A stretch of DNA of 30,210 bases from Thermoplasmata archaeon (GTDB lineage: Archaea > Thermoplasmatota > Thermoplasmata > Thermoplasmatales > Thermoplasmataceae): contig JAKAYM010000007.1 of assembly GCA_021826795.1 (NCBI GenBank), positions 1 through 30,210 of the forward strand, written 5' to 3'. The notes under the pieces are model-generated. The model did no database searches and was not told the DNA's origin. It saw only the letters and a program-made list of their open reading frames with translations. A program made the translations under genes and the position numbers. Below, piece after piece: positions 7,385-16,472 of this stretch (position 1 is the stretch's first letter; the number at the start of each line of letters is the position of its first letter).

Positions 7385-10063
7385 ATGGTACAGGGAGAAT
7401 TTGATCTGGACTTCTTTAGGGATAATAAATTTATTAGGAAACAGTGTTCAGTCTGTTCATCATATTTCTGGACTTCTGATCCAGAGAAAACGACATGCGG
7501 AGATCCTGCATGTGAAAGCTATTCATTTATAGGGAGTTCCCCTGTTAAAAGGAAATATTCTATAAATGACATGAGAGAAGAATTTCTCAATTTTTTCAAA
7601 AGTGATAATATGAAGCACAAAATTCTTGATTTTTATCCTATTGTTCCACGGTGGCGCGAGGATGTTTTACTGGTAAATGCGTCAATTTACGATTTCCAGC
7701 CGCAGGTCACATCAGGAATGGTTCCACCTCCAGGAAATCCTATTGCAATGTCACAGCCCAGTATAAGGATGCTCGATCTGGACCTTGTTGGAAAAACTGG
7801 GAGGCATTTAACATCATTCGAAATGCTATGCCATGATGCATTTAATTATGAGGATAAGTACATTTACTGGAAAAATGAGACAGTTGAATACTCATATAGA
7901 TTTTTAACTGAAAAACTAGGCATCAATGGAACAATAATAACATATAAGGAAAAACCTTGGTTCGGCGGCGGTAATGCAGGCAATGCTGTGGAAGTCTTTG
8001 TCCGTGGACTTGAGGTGGCTACACTGGTTTTCATGGATCTGAAAGAAGATCCAGATGGAGATATAACCCTGGATGGTACTAAATATTCACCGATGCCACT
8101 GAAAATCGTCGATACAGGGTATGGCCTTGAAAGACTTGTATGGCTCTCAACTGGAACCCCCACAGTATACGAATCAATTTTCCCGAAAACTATAGAATAT
8201 ATATTGGAAAATTCTTCTGTTAGCTGTATTGATAATAACATAATCCAGAAAATATCTGAATTATCTGCTGAAATCGATCCCTATAGGGAGTCAGAGCTAC
8301 TGAAACAGCTTAATCCATATATGGAGAAAAATAATTTGCCCATGGACAGTGACTTTCTTGAGAGGTTGAAAAAGTTAAGGGCATTATATTCCCTTGCAGA
8401 TCATACCAAAACCCTGCTTCTGATGTTTTCCGATTATGTAATTCCATCAAATGTAAAGGTTGGCTATCTGGCAAGAATGCTTATAAGGAGATCCCTGAAA
8501 TTTATTGAGGAAACCGGATTTACGAAGGATTTCATGGAATTAATGGATTTCCAGCATAACGTGTTTTCAGAAATTATCAAAAATTATGATAGGGAATTCA
8601 TATCAGATATTATATCCATAGAGAAAGAAAAGTACAGTGAAATAACAAAGAATGCGGAAGCAAAGGTGAAGAAATACATAAAATCAGGAAAATTAAATCT
8701 GGGAGATGCCATAACACTCTATGAATCAGAGGGCATCAATGAGGAACTCATCATGGATTCTTATAGAAGGATCACCGGGAATAATATGGAACTTCCTGAT
8801 AATTTTCAGGAAATAGTTATTGCACGGCATGAAAAGAAAACCGAGAAAAAGAAACAGAATGAATATTATCCACCTATTCATACCAGACCGCTTTATTATG
8901 ATAATACGGAAATAGCTGAATTTACTGCTATTACCCTGTATTCCGGCGATAGAAGGATTATACCCAATCAAACTGCGTTTTATCCTGAGGGAGGAGGTCA
9001 GCCATATGACCTTGGCTATTTTATAGCAAATGGTAAAAAGGTGAACGTCACAAATGTCCAGAAGTATGGAGATTCAATAGTGCATTTCCTAGATGGAAAC
9101 ATATCCAAGGACTCCAGAATAAAGGGTGTAATTGATTATGATAGAAGAAGACAGCTCATGATACACCATTCTGCAACCCATCTTCTTCTGGGGATAATGA
9201 GGAAATATTTCGGGGACCATATATGGCAGAATGGCGTCAAAAAAGATGTTGACGAATCAAGAATTGATGTGACACATTACAGAAAAATTACCCTGGAAGA
9301 TATAAAAAATATAGAAAATATGTGCCTTGAGGCCATAGAACAAAATAGAAAAATTACAGTGACCAACATAAGCTGGAACCCTGCAATAGAGAAATATGGT
9401 TTCAGACTCTTTGAGGGCGGCGTCCCGGTTTCTTCGAAAATAAGGGTCGTTACAATTGACGGAATAGATTCAGAGGGCTGTGGTGGCACGCATCTGAAAA
9501 ACACCGGTGAAATAGGCTTTATTAAAATAATGAGGGTAGAAACTGTACAGGAGGGAATACAGAGAATTATATTTTCCGCCGGGCCAGCTGCCCTAAGATA
9601 TGTGCAGGTTCTTTATGATACTGTAGTAAAAGAACAGGAATACATGAAAGTTGATTTAAAGGATGTCTATAATCATTCACTGAAGATTTTTCACGAAAAT
9701 CTTGAAAATATTAAACTTATAGATCGTTACAGAAAGGAAAAGATAGAGAGCATCTTAAATGGGAGTTCAGTTCCTGAAATAAATACTATAAGATTATATA
9801 ACATAAATTTAGATAACGATGGATTTAACTTTTTCATAAAGGATATTTTCAGTAAAAATATAAAGTGCGTGATAATAAACTATGGAAAGGAAATTACGGG
9901 AATAGGCATTGAACCCATCGTAGAAAAGCTGGAATCATCTCTTCTAAAATATGGAATATCGCTGCAGGAAAGGATTAGAAATAAAAAACTTTACAGTGCT
10001 GCGGCAGATCATGAAATAAGTGAAAAGTTAATAAAGGAGATTTTAGTAGATGCTATAGTATGA
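7385..10063 (+). CDS. alaS: Alanyl-tRNA synthetase, archaeal type
   Basis: Charges tRNA-Ala with alanine. The 892-residue length is normal for archaea. The N-terminal module has the archaeal Cys pattern CSVCSSYFWT ... CGDPACESY and FIGSSPV. The class II catalytic core follows, including WFGGGNAGN and DTGYGLERLVW. The editing domain carries the zinc/active-site pair His595-x3-His599 (HHSATH) and Cys699-x3-His703 (CGGTH). The C-terminal part is the archaeal C-Ala/oligomerisation region. Its stop overlaps the start of the next gene by four bases (ATGA), so the two are translationally coupled. Nothing is missing. Confidence 0.97.
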   Translation: MVQGEFDLDFFRDNKFIRKQCSVCSSYFWTSDPEKTTCGDPACESYSFIGSSPVKRKYSINDMREEFLNFFKSDNMKHKILDFYPIVPRWREDVLLVNASIYDFQPQVTSGMVPPPGNPIAMSQPSIRMLDLDLVGKTGRHLTSFEMLCHDAFNYEDKYIYWKNETVEYSYRFLTEKLGINGTIITYKEKPWFGGGNAGNAVEVFVRGLEVATLVFMDLKEDPDGDITLDGTKYSPMPLKIVDTGYGLERLVWLSTGTPTVYESIFPKTIEYILENSSVSCIDNNIIQKISELSAEIDPYRESELLKQLNPYMEKNNLPMDSDFLERLKKLRALYSLADHTKTLLLMFSDYVIPSNVKVGYLARMLIRRSLKFIEETGFTKDFMELMDFQHNVFSEIIKNYDREFISDIISIEKEKYSEITKNAEAKVKKYIKSGKLNLGDAITLYESEGINEELIMDSYRRITGNNMELPDNFQEIVIARHEKKTEKKKQNEYYPPIHTRPLYYDNTEIAEFTAITLYSGDRRIIPNQTAFYPEGGGQPYDLGYFIANGKKVNVTNVQKYGDSIVHFLDGNISKDSRIKGVIDYDRRRQLMIHHSATHLLLGIMRKYFGDHIWQNGVKKDVDESRIDVTHYRKITLEDIKNIENMCLEAIEQNRKITVTNISWNPAIEKYGFRLFEGGVPVSSKIRVVTIDGIDSEGCGGTHLKNTGEIGFIKIMRVETVQEGIQRIIFSAGPAALRYVQVLYDTVVKEQEYMKVDLKDVYNHSLKIFHENLENIKLIDRYRKEKIESILNGSSVPEINTIRLYNINLDNDGFNFFIKDIFSKNIKCVIINYGKEITGIGIEPIVEKLESSLLKYGISLQERIRNKKLYSAAADHEISEKLIKEILVDAIV

Positions 10064-11811
10064 AAGATTCTCAGATCATAGAAGAAATCGTTAAAAAATA
10101 TTACGGCTTCTTGGATGTTGAGAATACTAGGTATTCCATGATATTCCATATAGAAGGTGCCGAAAACGAAAAAACATTTATCTCTCTTCTGGACGATTTG
10201 GATAAGGTAGGGTTTACTGCCTTCACAAATGATTTTCCGGACAACCAGATCATTGTTATAAACAATACAAATCTTGGAAGGGAGAGAACTGGAATAAAAA
10301 CCCTGATGTTTCTGATTTCCATAATAACTCTTGTATATACTGGATATATTTATTCATCGAATTATTATTCTATTGGTTCATTGCGCACAGGTATTTTTTA
10401 TGGAGTCCTTGTCTATGCCGTCCCTGTCATGGGGATACTTTTAATCAGGGAAGTTGGTAAATATATATCTCTGAGAAAAAACCATATAAAATATAGATTC
10501 CCAATTTTTGTCCCTGCCCCCGGTCTGGGAACCCTGGGAATAATAAATTCCAATAAAAGCCAATTCCGTGAATCTAAATCCATGGTGAGGGCTGGCACAG
10601 TTTCACTTTTATCCGGCTTTATTGTATCAATTTCACTTATAATGATAGGATCATACACATCAACCATTATACAGTACAGTGCGGCTGTAAATTCTCCTGT
10701 ATCAGCTCTCAACTTTCCGGTAATTTATCCAGTTATACTGGAACATTTTATCCCTGCCTCACTGGTACCACCACCACTTGCACTAGCAGGATATACGGGC
10801 CTTATAACAACAGCTTTAAATGCAATGCCTATCGGGTTTCTCGACGGGGGTATAGTTTTTTCCGCTATTTTGGGAAGGCGCTTTAAATATGTATCGTATG
10901 TTGCAATGATCCTGCTAATTCTGGCATCCATACTGTATCCTTACATACTTATTCTTGTCATTCTATTATTTATCCTCGGCATCAGGGGGGCTCTTCCACT
11001 GAATAATCTGGTAAAACCTGGTCATTACATTAAATATCTTGCAATAATTGTAATACTTATAATACTGCTCGGATTTGCACCACTCCCAATCCACAATCTC
11101 AATAATAGCAGTGTTGCCATTTCAGACACATGTTATGTTATGAATAAACAAGACCCGGCAAATGTTACCGTAAATATAACCGTAAATGAAAAGGGAATTA
11201 ATGTTATCCCAGTTTTCACTGTGCACCCGGGTAAATTCAAAATTGAGGCGCATAAGAGGGAAAATAGTACTACAGTGCTATATATGCTTGATCTTATAAC
11301 ATATAAATTAAATTATTCTGGGCTTCAACATTTCAACATTACTGTAAATACTGGTACACACATATTCCGTACAATGATAAAAGTGTTTTTTGTGAATCCA
11401 ATGAAAAATATAGGCGTAAACAATTCAACAAATCCCTTTAATTTAAATGCTTCTCAGGATAAGCCATTCAATTTGACCCTGTACAATAATGGCAGCACTC
11501 CGATGATTGTAAATATAACTTCAATTTCCAGCAATATGAAGGTTTATGCAATTATACATAAAAATCTAAATAGTAGCCTCTCTATGGCATCAACTATGAA
11601 TATTATTATTCCCGCTCATAGCAATGAATCAATAGAAGTTGAGGCACAGACACCGGGAATATGGCAATTAATTATATATGAATCAAGTAACCCGACTCCT
11701 TTGATGATAACGATACATATATTGCCAAAACAAAAATCTCCTCCAGTTATAAATTCTCTGGATAATAGCATATGGGCTCCATTTCTGAATCCTTTAAATA
11801 TCACTTTTTAA
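10060..11811 (+). CDS. Site-2-protease (M50)-like membrane protein lacking the zinc histidines
   Basis: A 583-residue polytopic protein. Residues 1-80 are soluble; about six to eight membrane helices span 80-340; residues 345-583 form a probable extracytoplasmic domain rich in N-x-S/T sequons. The core resembles the archaeal/plant EGY branch of site-2 proteases: VPAPGLGTLGIIN matches the usual GTLGA segment, and NAMPIGFLDGG (253-263) is the conserved NPxxxxDGG motif with Asp262 kept. The catalytic HExxH, however, reads RE-VGK (Arg130, Glu131, Lys134), so both zinc-binding histidines are lost. It is therefore probably not a protease. The gene overlaps alaS by ATGA. Function unknown. Confidence 0.72.
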   Translation: MKDSQIIEEIVKKYYGFLDVENTRYSMIFHIEGAENEKTFISLLDDLDKVGFTAFTNDFPDNQIIVINNTNLGRERTGIKTLMFLISIITLVYTGYIYSSNYYSIGSLRTGIFYGVLVYAVPVMGILLIREVGKYISLRKNHIKYRFPIFVPAPGLGTLGIINSNKSQFRESKSMVRAGTVSLLSGFIVSISLIMIGSYTSTIIQYSAAVNSPVSALNFPVIYPVILEHFIPASLVPPPLALAGYTGLITTALNAMPIGFLDGGIVFSAILGRRFKYVSYVAMILLILASILYPYILILVILLFILGIRGALPLNNLVKPGHYIKYLAIIVILIILLGFAPLPIHNLNNSSVAISDTCYVMNKQDPANVTVNITVNEKGINVIPVFTVHPGKFKIEAHKRENSTTVLYMLDLITYKLNYSGLQHFNITVNTGTHIFRTMIKVFFVNPMKNIGVNNSTNPFNLNASQDKPFNLTLYNNGSTPMIVNITSISSNMKVYAIIHKNLNSSLSMASTMNIIIPAHSNESIEVEAQTPGIWQLIIYESSNPTPLMITIHILPKQKSPPVINSLDNSIWAPFLNPLNITF

Positions 11812-11868
11812 GCCGGTATCCACAATCTGTTGATCTATATATTACTAAAAGACTTATTCCATATACTT

Positions 11869-12978
11869 TCAGGCTTTTTCCATTCTATTTATTATTTCTG
11901 AAGAAAATTCAGAACATTTAATCGGAGTTACGCCCTTATTTCCAGCAAGGTCCCCAGGAATCTTATTATCAAGAAATGCAGCTGAAATAGCTTTCTCTAT
12001 TATACTGGCTGCTGGTTCCCAGCCTATATGATTCAACATAGCGCATCCCGAAAGAATAAATGAAAGGGGGTCAGCAAGATCATATCCAGCCTCAAGCGGT
12101 GAAGAGGACAGTACAGCCTCGAAAAGAGCACATTCATCTCCCATGCTTGCACCGTATTCAACGTTAATGGCACCTGTAAGAAAATCAAGTACAAGTCTGC
12201 TCAGGGCAGTATCTATAAGTACTATATCAAGAGTTTCCGGTTCCATCAAAAGTTTTTTCATAAATGTCCTTGTCTTAATAATCTCGTAGGCTATCCCATC
12301 GTGCCTGCCAAGCTCATCATAACACCACTGCCCGAATTCCGGATTCTCTATATTGTCAATAACAGTTATTTTCCTGTGGTTATGTTTTTTATAGTAATTT
12401 ACTGCCTGTTTTACTATTTTAACTGTTCTGAATTTACTCTGGCTGACCAAATATATGCCTGAATCGGCTGTTATATTCATATCATAATTATCTGAGAGAA
12501 ACTTTATCAGGTCATCGGTGCTATCTGAGGAATGATAAAATATATGATTATTGCTGAATGAGCTTCTTATTACTGTAATATTTATATTATCAAACGTTTT
12601 GATTAAAACGTGCATTCCCGTTATGTATTTCACCATTCTTAAATTGGTATAAAGTCCCAGGCGCTTTCTGAGTATCGTATTTATGTCCCTGTTATCCGGC
12701 ATGAGGTTCAATGTCGATTTCATAACCACACACATTCTCTGCATTTCTGTAATTGATTCGTCAGGTATATACGTCCCGAATTTCTCGTATGCTTCATTCC
12801 CTATCAATACTTTTCGCCATTCTATGGATTTGTTCCCTCCATAGGCAAGTTCTATGGCGCTGTTGATTACATCAATCATAACTTTCGTGATTTCTGGTCC
12901 TATCCCGTCACCTTCTATATATCCCACGGTTAGCATATCTGGAACAACCATGCCTGAATCGTTAAATTTTATATACAT
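11869..12978 (-). CDS. Isocitrate/isopropylmalate dehydrogenase-fold protein, apparently catalytically dead
   Basis: From ATG 12978 it is 369 residues; GGTGGA six bases before that codon supports it, though in-frame ATGs exist up to 13017. The N-terminus has the family's GYIEGDGIGPEI. LRKRLGLYTNLRMVKY matches the substrate-binding LRxxLDLYxxLRPV segment, and LSGCAMLNHIGWEPAA matches the C-terminal MMLRHMGW region of isocitrate dehydrogenase. Between these, the active site is eroded: the RENxE/Tyr motif reads IRSSFSNNHIFYH, the catalytic lysine region reads VIDNIENPEF, the NGDYxSD aspartates read LSRLVLD, and the NADP loop HGTAPKYAG reads SSSPLEAGYD. It is divergent from aspartase. Role unknown; a regulatory paralogue is possible. 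Confidence 0.7.
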   Translation of the reverse strand: MYIKFNDSGMVVPDMLTVGYIEGDGIGPEITKVMIDVINSAIELAYGGNKSIEWRKVLIGNEAYEKFGTYIPDESITEMQRMCVVMKSTLNLMPDNRDINTILRKRLGLYTNLRMVKYITGMHVLIKTFDNINITVIRSSFSNNHIFYHSSDSTDDLIKFLSDNYDMNITADSGIYLVSQSKFRTVKIVKQAVNYYKKHNHRKITVIDNIENPEFGQWCYDELGRHDGIAYEIIKTRTFMKKLLMEPETLDIVLIDTALSRLVLDFLTGAINVEYGASMGDECALFEAVLSSSPLEAGYDLADPLSFILSGCAMLNHIGWEPAASIIEKAISAAFLDNKIPGDLAGNKGVTPIKCSEFSSEIINRMEKA

Positions 12979-13040
12979 TGAGTCCACCATGCATAATTGC
13001 ATATAATTTTTTTTCATAATATAATGTCACAATTAGAATA

Positions 13041-13050
13041 TTTTTATACC
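13041..13050 (+). promoter_or_regulatory. TATA box of the aspartase gene
   Basis: TTTTTATACC centred about 23 bases before ATG 13069. There is no ribosome binding site, so the message is probably leaderless. Confidence 0.5.
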
Positions 13051-13068
13051 AATCTTACATTATTAAGT

Positions 13069-14436
13069 ATGAGAACAGAAAAAGATGTAATAGGTGAGGT
13101 AAAGATTGAAGATAGTATTTATTATGGAATAAATACCCTGAGAGCAAAGAATAATTTTAATATATCAGGAATAAAATCAAGGGATCGTGATCATATAAAG
13201 GCCATGGCAACCGTAAAAAAGGGAGCTGCATATGCCAATTTTGCCAGTGGGAAATTAAGCAAGGAATTATATGAAAATATAAGCAGGGCATGTGACAGGC
13301 TGATTTCCGGTGAATTTGACGATCAATTTGTTGTTGATGTTTTTCAGGCTGGTGCAGGCACATCTTTCAATATGAATACAAACGAAATACTTGCAAACCT
13401 TGTGCTGGAATCACTAAATCATAAAAAGGGCGACTACAGATATGTCCATCCCAATGATGTAATCAATATGAGTCAGTCAACCAACGATATTTATCCTACA
13501 ATGATGCGTGTGAGCATTATGTTGAAATCACTTAAATTGATCAAAAACACAGAGGCACTTGTAAAGTCATTGAAATCCAAGCATAAAGAATTTGAAAAAA
13601 TTTACAAAACCGGTAGAACACACCTCCAAGATGCGGTTCGTGTCACACTTGGCGATGAGTTCAATGCATGGGCTTTTGCCGTGGCACGGGATTTGAAGGA
13701 ATTCGAATCTGCATTGGATTACATACTGGAATTAAACATCGGTGGTACGGCCGTTGGTAATGGTGCTAACACTCCGGAGAATTATAAGGAAAATGCTGTG
13801 AAAAAAATATCAGAGGAAACAGGTTTTAACTTCAGGCCAGGCGAAAATCTCATGGGAATCATGCAGTTCATGACAGATTTTTCCAGAGTAATGAATGCTT
13901 TGTCCAACATGGCCCTGGATCTGAGCAAAATTTCGGATGATCTCAGACTATTGTATTCCGGCCCTGGTGCAGGACTTCATGAAATTGTTTTGCCGGCAGT
14001 TCAGCAGGGATCCTCAATCATGCCGGGGAAGATCAATCCATCCATTGCTGAGGCTATGAATATGATATGCCATTCAATAACCGGATCGCAGCAGGCAGTT
14101 AATCTTTCTGTGAAGGCAGGACAGCTTGAACTTAACGTTATGATGCCGCATATAGATTATGAAATATCTAAGTCCATGGAGAGGCTTGCGAATGGAGTAA
14201 AAATGCTTGATGAAGAAGCTATACAGGGTATTACTCCGGATCGCAACAAAATAAAGGAAAATATTGAAAGAAGTTTTGGTTCGGCAGCTCTTCTTAATCC
14301 ATATCTTGGATACGATACAATGGCAAAAATCGTTGAAGAATCCCTGGAAACCGGAAAAAGCATAAAGGATCTAGTTCTGGCAACAGGAAAAATAGATGAA
14401 AAGAAATATAATGAGATATTCAACTTTCTCAATTAA
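13069..14436 (+). CDS. aspA: Aspartate ammonia-lyase (fumarase/aspartase superfamily)
   Basis: Reversible deamination of aspartate to fumarate and ammonia. From ATG 13069 it has 455 residues; an open frame extends to 12997, but the TATA box at 13041-13050 argues for the shorter form. The superfamily signature GSSIMPGKINP is intact. Other active-site segments are HPNDVINMSQSTND and GRTHLQDAV. SQSTND and LQDAV are closer to aspartase than to class II fumarase, which usually has GQSSND and TQDA(T/V). Fumarase activity remains possible. An 18-codon reading frame with a strong ribosome binding site follows 41 bases after the stop. Confidence 0.85.
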   Translation: MRTEKDVIGEVKIEDSIYYGINTLRAKNNFNISGIKSRDRDHIKAMATVKKGAAYANFASGKLSKELYENISRACDRLISGEFDDQFVVDVFQAGAGTSFNMNTNEILANLVLESLNHKKGDYRYVHPNDVINMSQSTNDIYPTMMRVSIMLKSLKLIKNTEALVKSLKSKHKEFEKIYKTGRTHLQDAVRVTLGDEFNAWAFAVARDLKEFESALDYILELNIGGTAVGNGANTPENYKENAVKKISEETGFNFRPGENLMGIMQFMTDFSRVMNALSNMALDLSKISDDLRLLYSGPGAGLHEIVLPAVQQGSSIMPGKINPSIAEAMNMICHSITGSQQAVNLSVKAGQLELNVMMPHIDYEISKSMERLANGVKMLDEEAIQGITPDRNKIKENIERSFGSAALLNPYLGYDTMAKIVEESLETGKSIKDLVLATGKIDEKKYNEIFNFLN

Positions 14437-14477
14437 AATAATATTTTAATTAATAATGAATATTTTCAGGAGGTATA

Positions 14478-14534
14478 ATGGTATTTTATTATAACATTGA
14501 TTTAAATATAAAAATAATAATTTTATGGTTATAA
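14478..14534 (+). CDS. Possible 18-residue hydrophobic peptide downstream of aspA
   Basis: A very short reading frame starting at ATG 14478. It is preceded at 14468-14474 by AGGAGGT, the strongest Shine-Dalgarno match of this window except for the one at 28918, but only three bases separate it from the ATG. The peptide begins MVFYYNIDLN and ends IIILWL, so it could insert in a membrane. Translation is plausible from the binding site alone; there is no other evidence. Confidence 0.25.
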   Translation: MVFYYNIDLNIKIIILWL

Positions 14535-14548
14535 TCACATGTTAAATT

Positions 14549-15088
14549 TTATATTCCCACCCATGGATCCTTTTTGAATGCCTTGGATACAACCATTGTA
14601 TCGTATTTTACAATACCATCCTTTCTGGCAAGGCTATCTTCGAATTCCTGAATGGTTTCAAGATTTAAAAAAAGACCCTGTAATAAAAGCTGGTTCTGTC
14701 CTCTTCTCCTGTATAGTGAAAGTATGTTGGGATTTGCCGCAAGTGATTCGGCAATAGAATCTAGCTTATCTCCCTCTGTATCTATTCTTATGCACACCTT
14801 TATGCTATTCTCTATTACATGCAGGTCAACCAATGCAGAAAATCCTGTTATGATTTTTCTCCTGACCAGTTCATTTATCCTTCTCCTCACTGTTGCCTCA
14901 CTGGTATTCAGCATCTTTGCTATCTCAGCATTTGACATTCTGGCGTTATACCTAAGGAAACACATAATCTCCTTATCTAGATCATCAAAAGGTAAAATTG
15001 ACGGGTCTATATGCCCCCATCTAACGGAAAGGTCACATTCATAATTCTTGCTATCATCTGTTTTCTTTGAATTATTTTCTTCAGTCAT
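14549..15088 (-). CDS. Lrp/AsnC-family transcriptional regulator
   Basis: A 179-residue regulator. After a polar, probably disordered N-terminus (1-35), a helix-turn-helix occupies about 38-85 (LDKEIMCFLRYNARMSNAEIAKML, recognition helix TSEATVRRRINELVRR). The remainder is a RAM/effector-binding domain with an alternating beta-alpha pattern (VCIRIDTEGDKLDSIAESLA). A TATA-like CTATATATT at 15108-15116, about 24 bases before ATG 15088, indicates a leaderless transcript. It converges on aspartase, so an amino-acid-responsive role is plausible but not shown. Target genes unknown. Confidence 0.9.
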   Translation of the reverse strand: MTEENNSKKTDDSKNYECDLSVRWGHIDPSILPFDDLDKEIMCFLRYNARMSNAEIAKMLNTSEATVRRRINELVRRKIITGFSALVDLHVIENSIKVCIRIDTEGDKLDSIAESLAANPNILSLYRRRGQNQLLLQGLFLNLETIQEFEDSLARKDGIVKYDTMVVSKAFKKDPWVGI

Positions 15089-15269
15089 AAAATTATATTT
15101 TAAAGCAATATATAGCTTTTTTCACATTTTATTTAAAATATATAATTGATAAATATCGAAATTCAATATTAATATGACTATAACCGAATTTTACCTCCAC
15201 ATTCACAAAAAATATATAAAAAAATTATGTATAAAAATTGTTATTAACGTAATTGTAATTAAAAAACAC

Positions 15270-16472
15270 ATGAAAATTTACTTCGAATCATACGGATGCA
15301 CTCTACAAAAATCGGAATCATCATTATATTTAAATAAATTGCTTCAGGATAAAAACAACCAGATGGTAGAAAAGCCAGAGGATGCAGATTTAAGCATCAT
15401 AGGAACATGTGTTGTAATAAAGCATACAGAGGATAAAATGGTAAAACGTATCTCGTCACTTTCCAGGAATTCAGGCAAAGTGAAGGTGTTAGGATGCCTT
15501 GCCACTGTTAATGGAAATACCATAGAATCAGATAATGTAGAGATATTAAAACCCCGTGAATTCAGGAGTTTTTATGAAGGTACGCTTGATAACATAGAAA
15601 TTAAATCAGATATATATGATGGGATACCAATAAATCAGGGATGTACAGGGAGTTGCAATTTCTGCATATCCCATATAGCCAGAGGAAAATTGCTTTCCAG
15701 ACCGGTGGATAAAATAGTAAATCAGGTAAACATGGAGCTTGACCGTAATATACGTGAAATCAGGATATCATCACTGGATACAGCTGCATATGGGAAAGAT
15801 TTAGGTACTGACCTGGCCGATCTTATAAATAATATAGTATCAATTGATCGCAATTTTTATCTACGTGTTGGCATGCTTGAACCCAGGAATGCATATGATA
15901 TACTTTACAAACTTGTATCAGCATATAATTCACAGAAAGTATTCAAATTTCTTCACATACCTGTCCAGAGTGCTGACGATTCTGTGCTGAGTGCTATGAA
16001 CCGGGAATATACTATAGAGGAAGCAGAAACCGTATGGAGAAAGTTTATGGACGCATTCCCGGATATGTCAATAGCAACGGATATAATACTGGGATATTAT
16101 AATGATTCCTGGGAGGGCTTTGAAAAAACTCTTAAATTTATCGAAAATTACAGCCCAGATATTATCAATGTTACCAGGTTTTCCCCCAGACCCTATACAA
16201 AAGATTATAATAAAATGCCTCTTAACTCCAATCTTCTTAAGGAGTGGTCTCGGGAAATCATAGACCTGCACCGTATACAGATGGAGAAAAAACTTGATCA
16301 CTTTCTCGGCCGGGAGGAAAGAGTTATGGTTACTGAGGAGGGCAAAAACGGTACTATGGTTGCCAGGGATATCAATTACCGCCCCGTGGTATTAAATAAA
16401 AGTTATCAAAAATATACTGACGTTTACTGTAAAATTATCGGTCATGGAAGCAATTATCTTATTGGAGAATAA
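15270..16472 (+). CDS. tRNA methylthiotransferase, MtaB/CDKAL1 type (radical SAM)
   Basis: Radical-SAM enzyme that adds a methylthio group to t6A37 of tRNAs (ms2t6A). From ATG 15270 the protein has 400 residues and starts MKIYFESYGC, the canonical N-terminus of the UPF0004 domain. An in-frame ATG at 15174 would add a 32-residue lysine-rich segment not typical of the family. UPF0004 cysteines are in ESYGC, IGTCVV and VLGCLA. The radical-SAM cluster motif is QGCTGSCNFC (C-x3-C-x2-C). Residues 270-330 contain FLHIPVQSADDSVLSAMNR and TDIILGY. The last 60 residues resemble a TRAM RNA-binding domain. Its 3' end overlaps dph2 by 19 bases, tail to tail. Confidence 0.9.
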   Translation: MKIYFESYGCTLQKSESSLYLNKLLQDKNNQMVEKPEDADLSIIGTCVVIKHTEDKMVKRISSLSRNSGKVKVLGCLATVNGNTIESDNVEILKPREFRSFYEGTLDNIEIKSDIYDGIPINQGCTGSCNFCISHIARGKLLSRPVDKIVNQVNMELDRNIREIRISSLDTAAYGKDLGTDLADLINNIVSIDRNFYLRVGMLEPRNAYDILYKLVSAYNSQKVFKFLHIPVQSADDSVLSAMNREYTIEEAETVWRKFMDAFPDMSIATDIILGYYNDSWEGFEKTLKFIENYSPDIINVTRFSPRPYTKDYNKMPLNSNLLKEWSREIIDLHRIQMEKKLDHFLGREERVMVTEEGKNGTMVARDINYRPVVLNKSYQKYTDVYCKIIGHGSNYLIGE

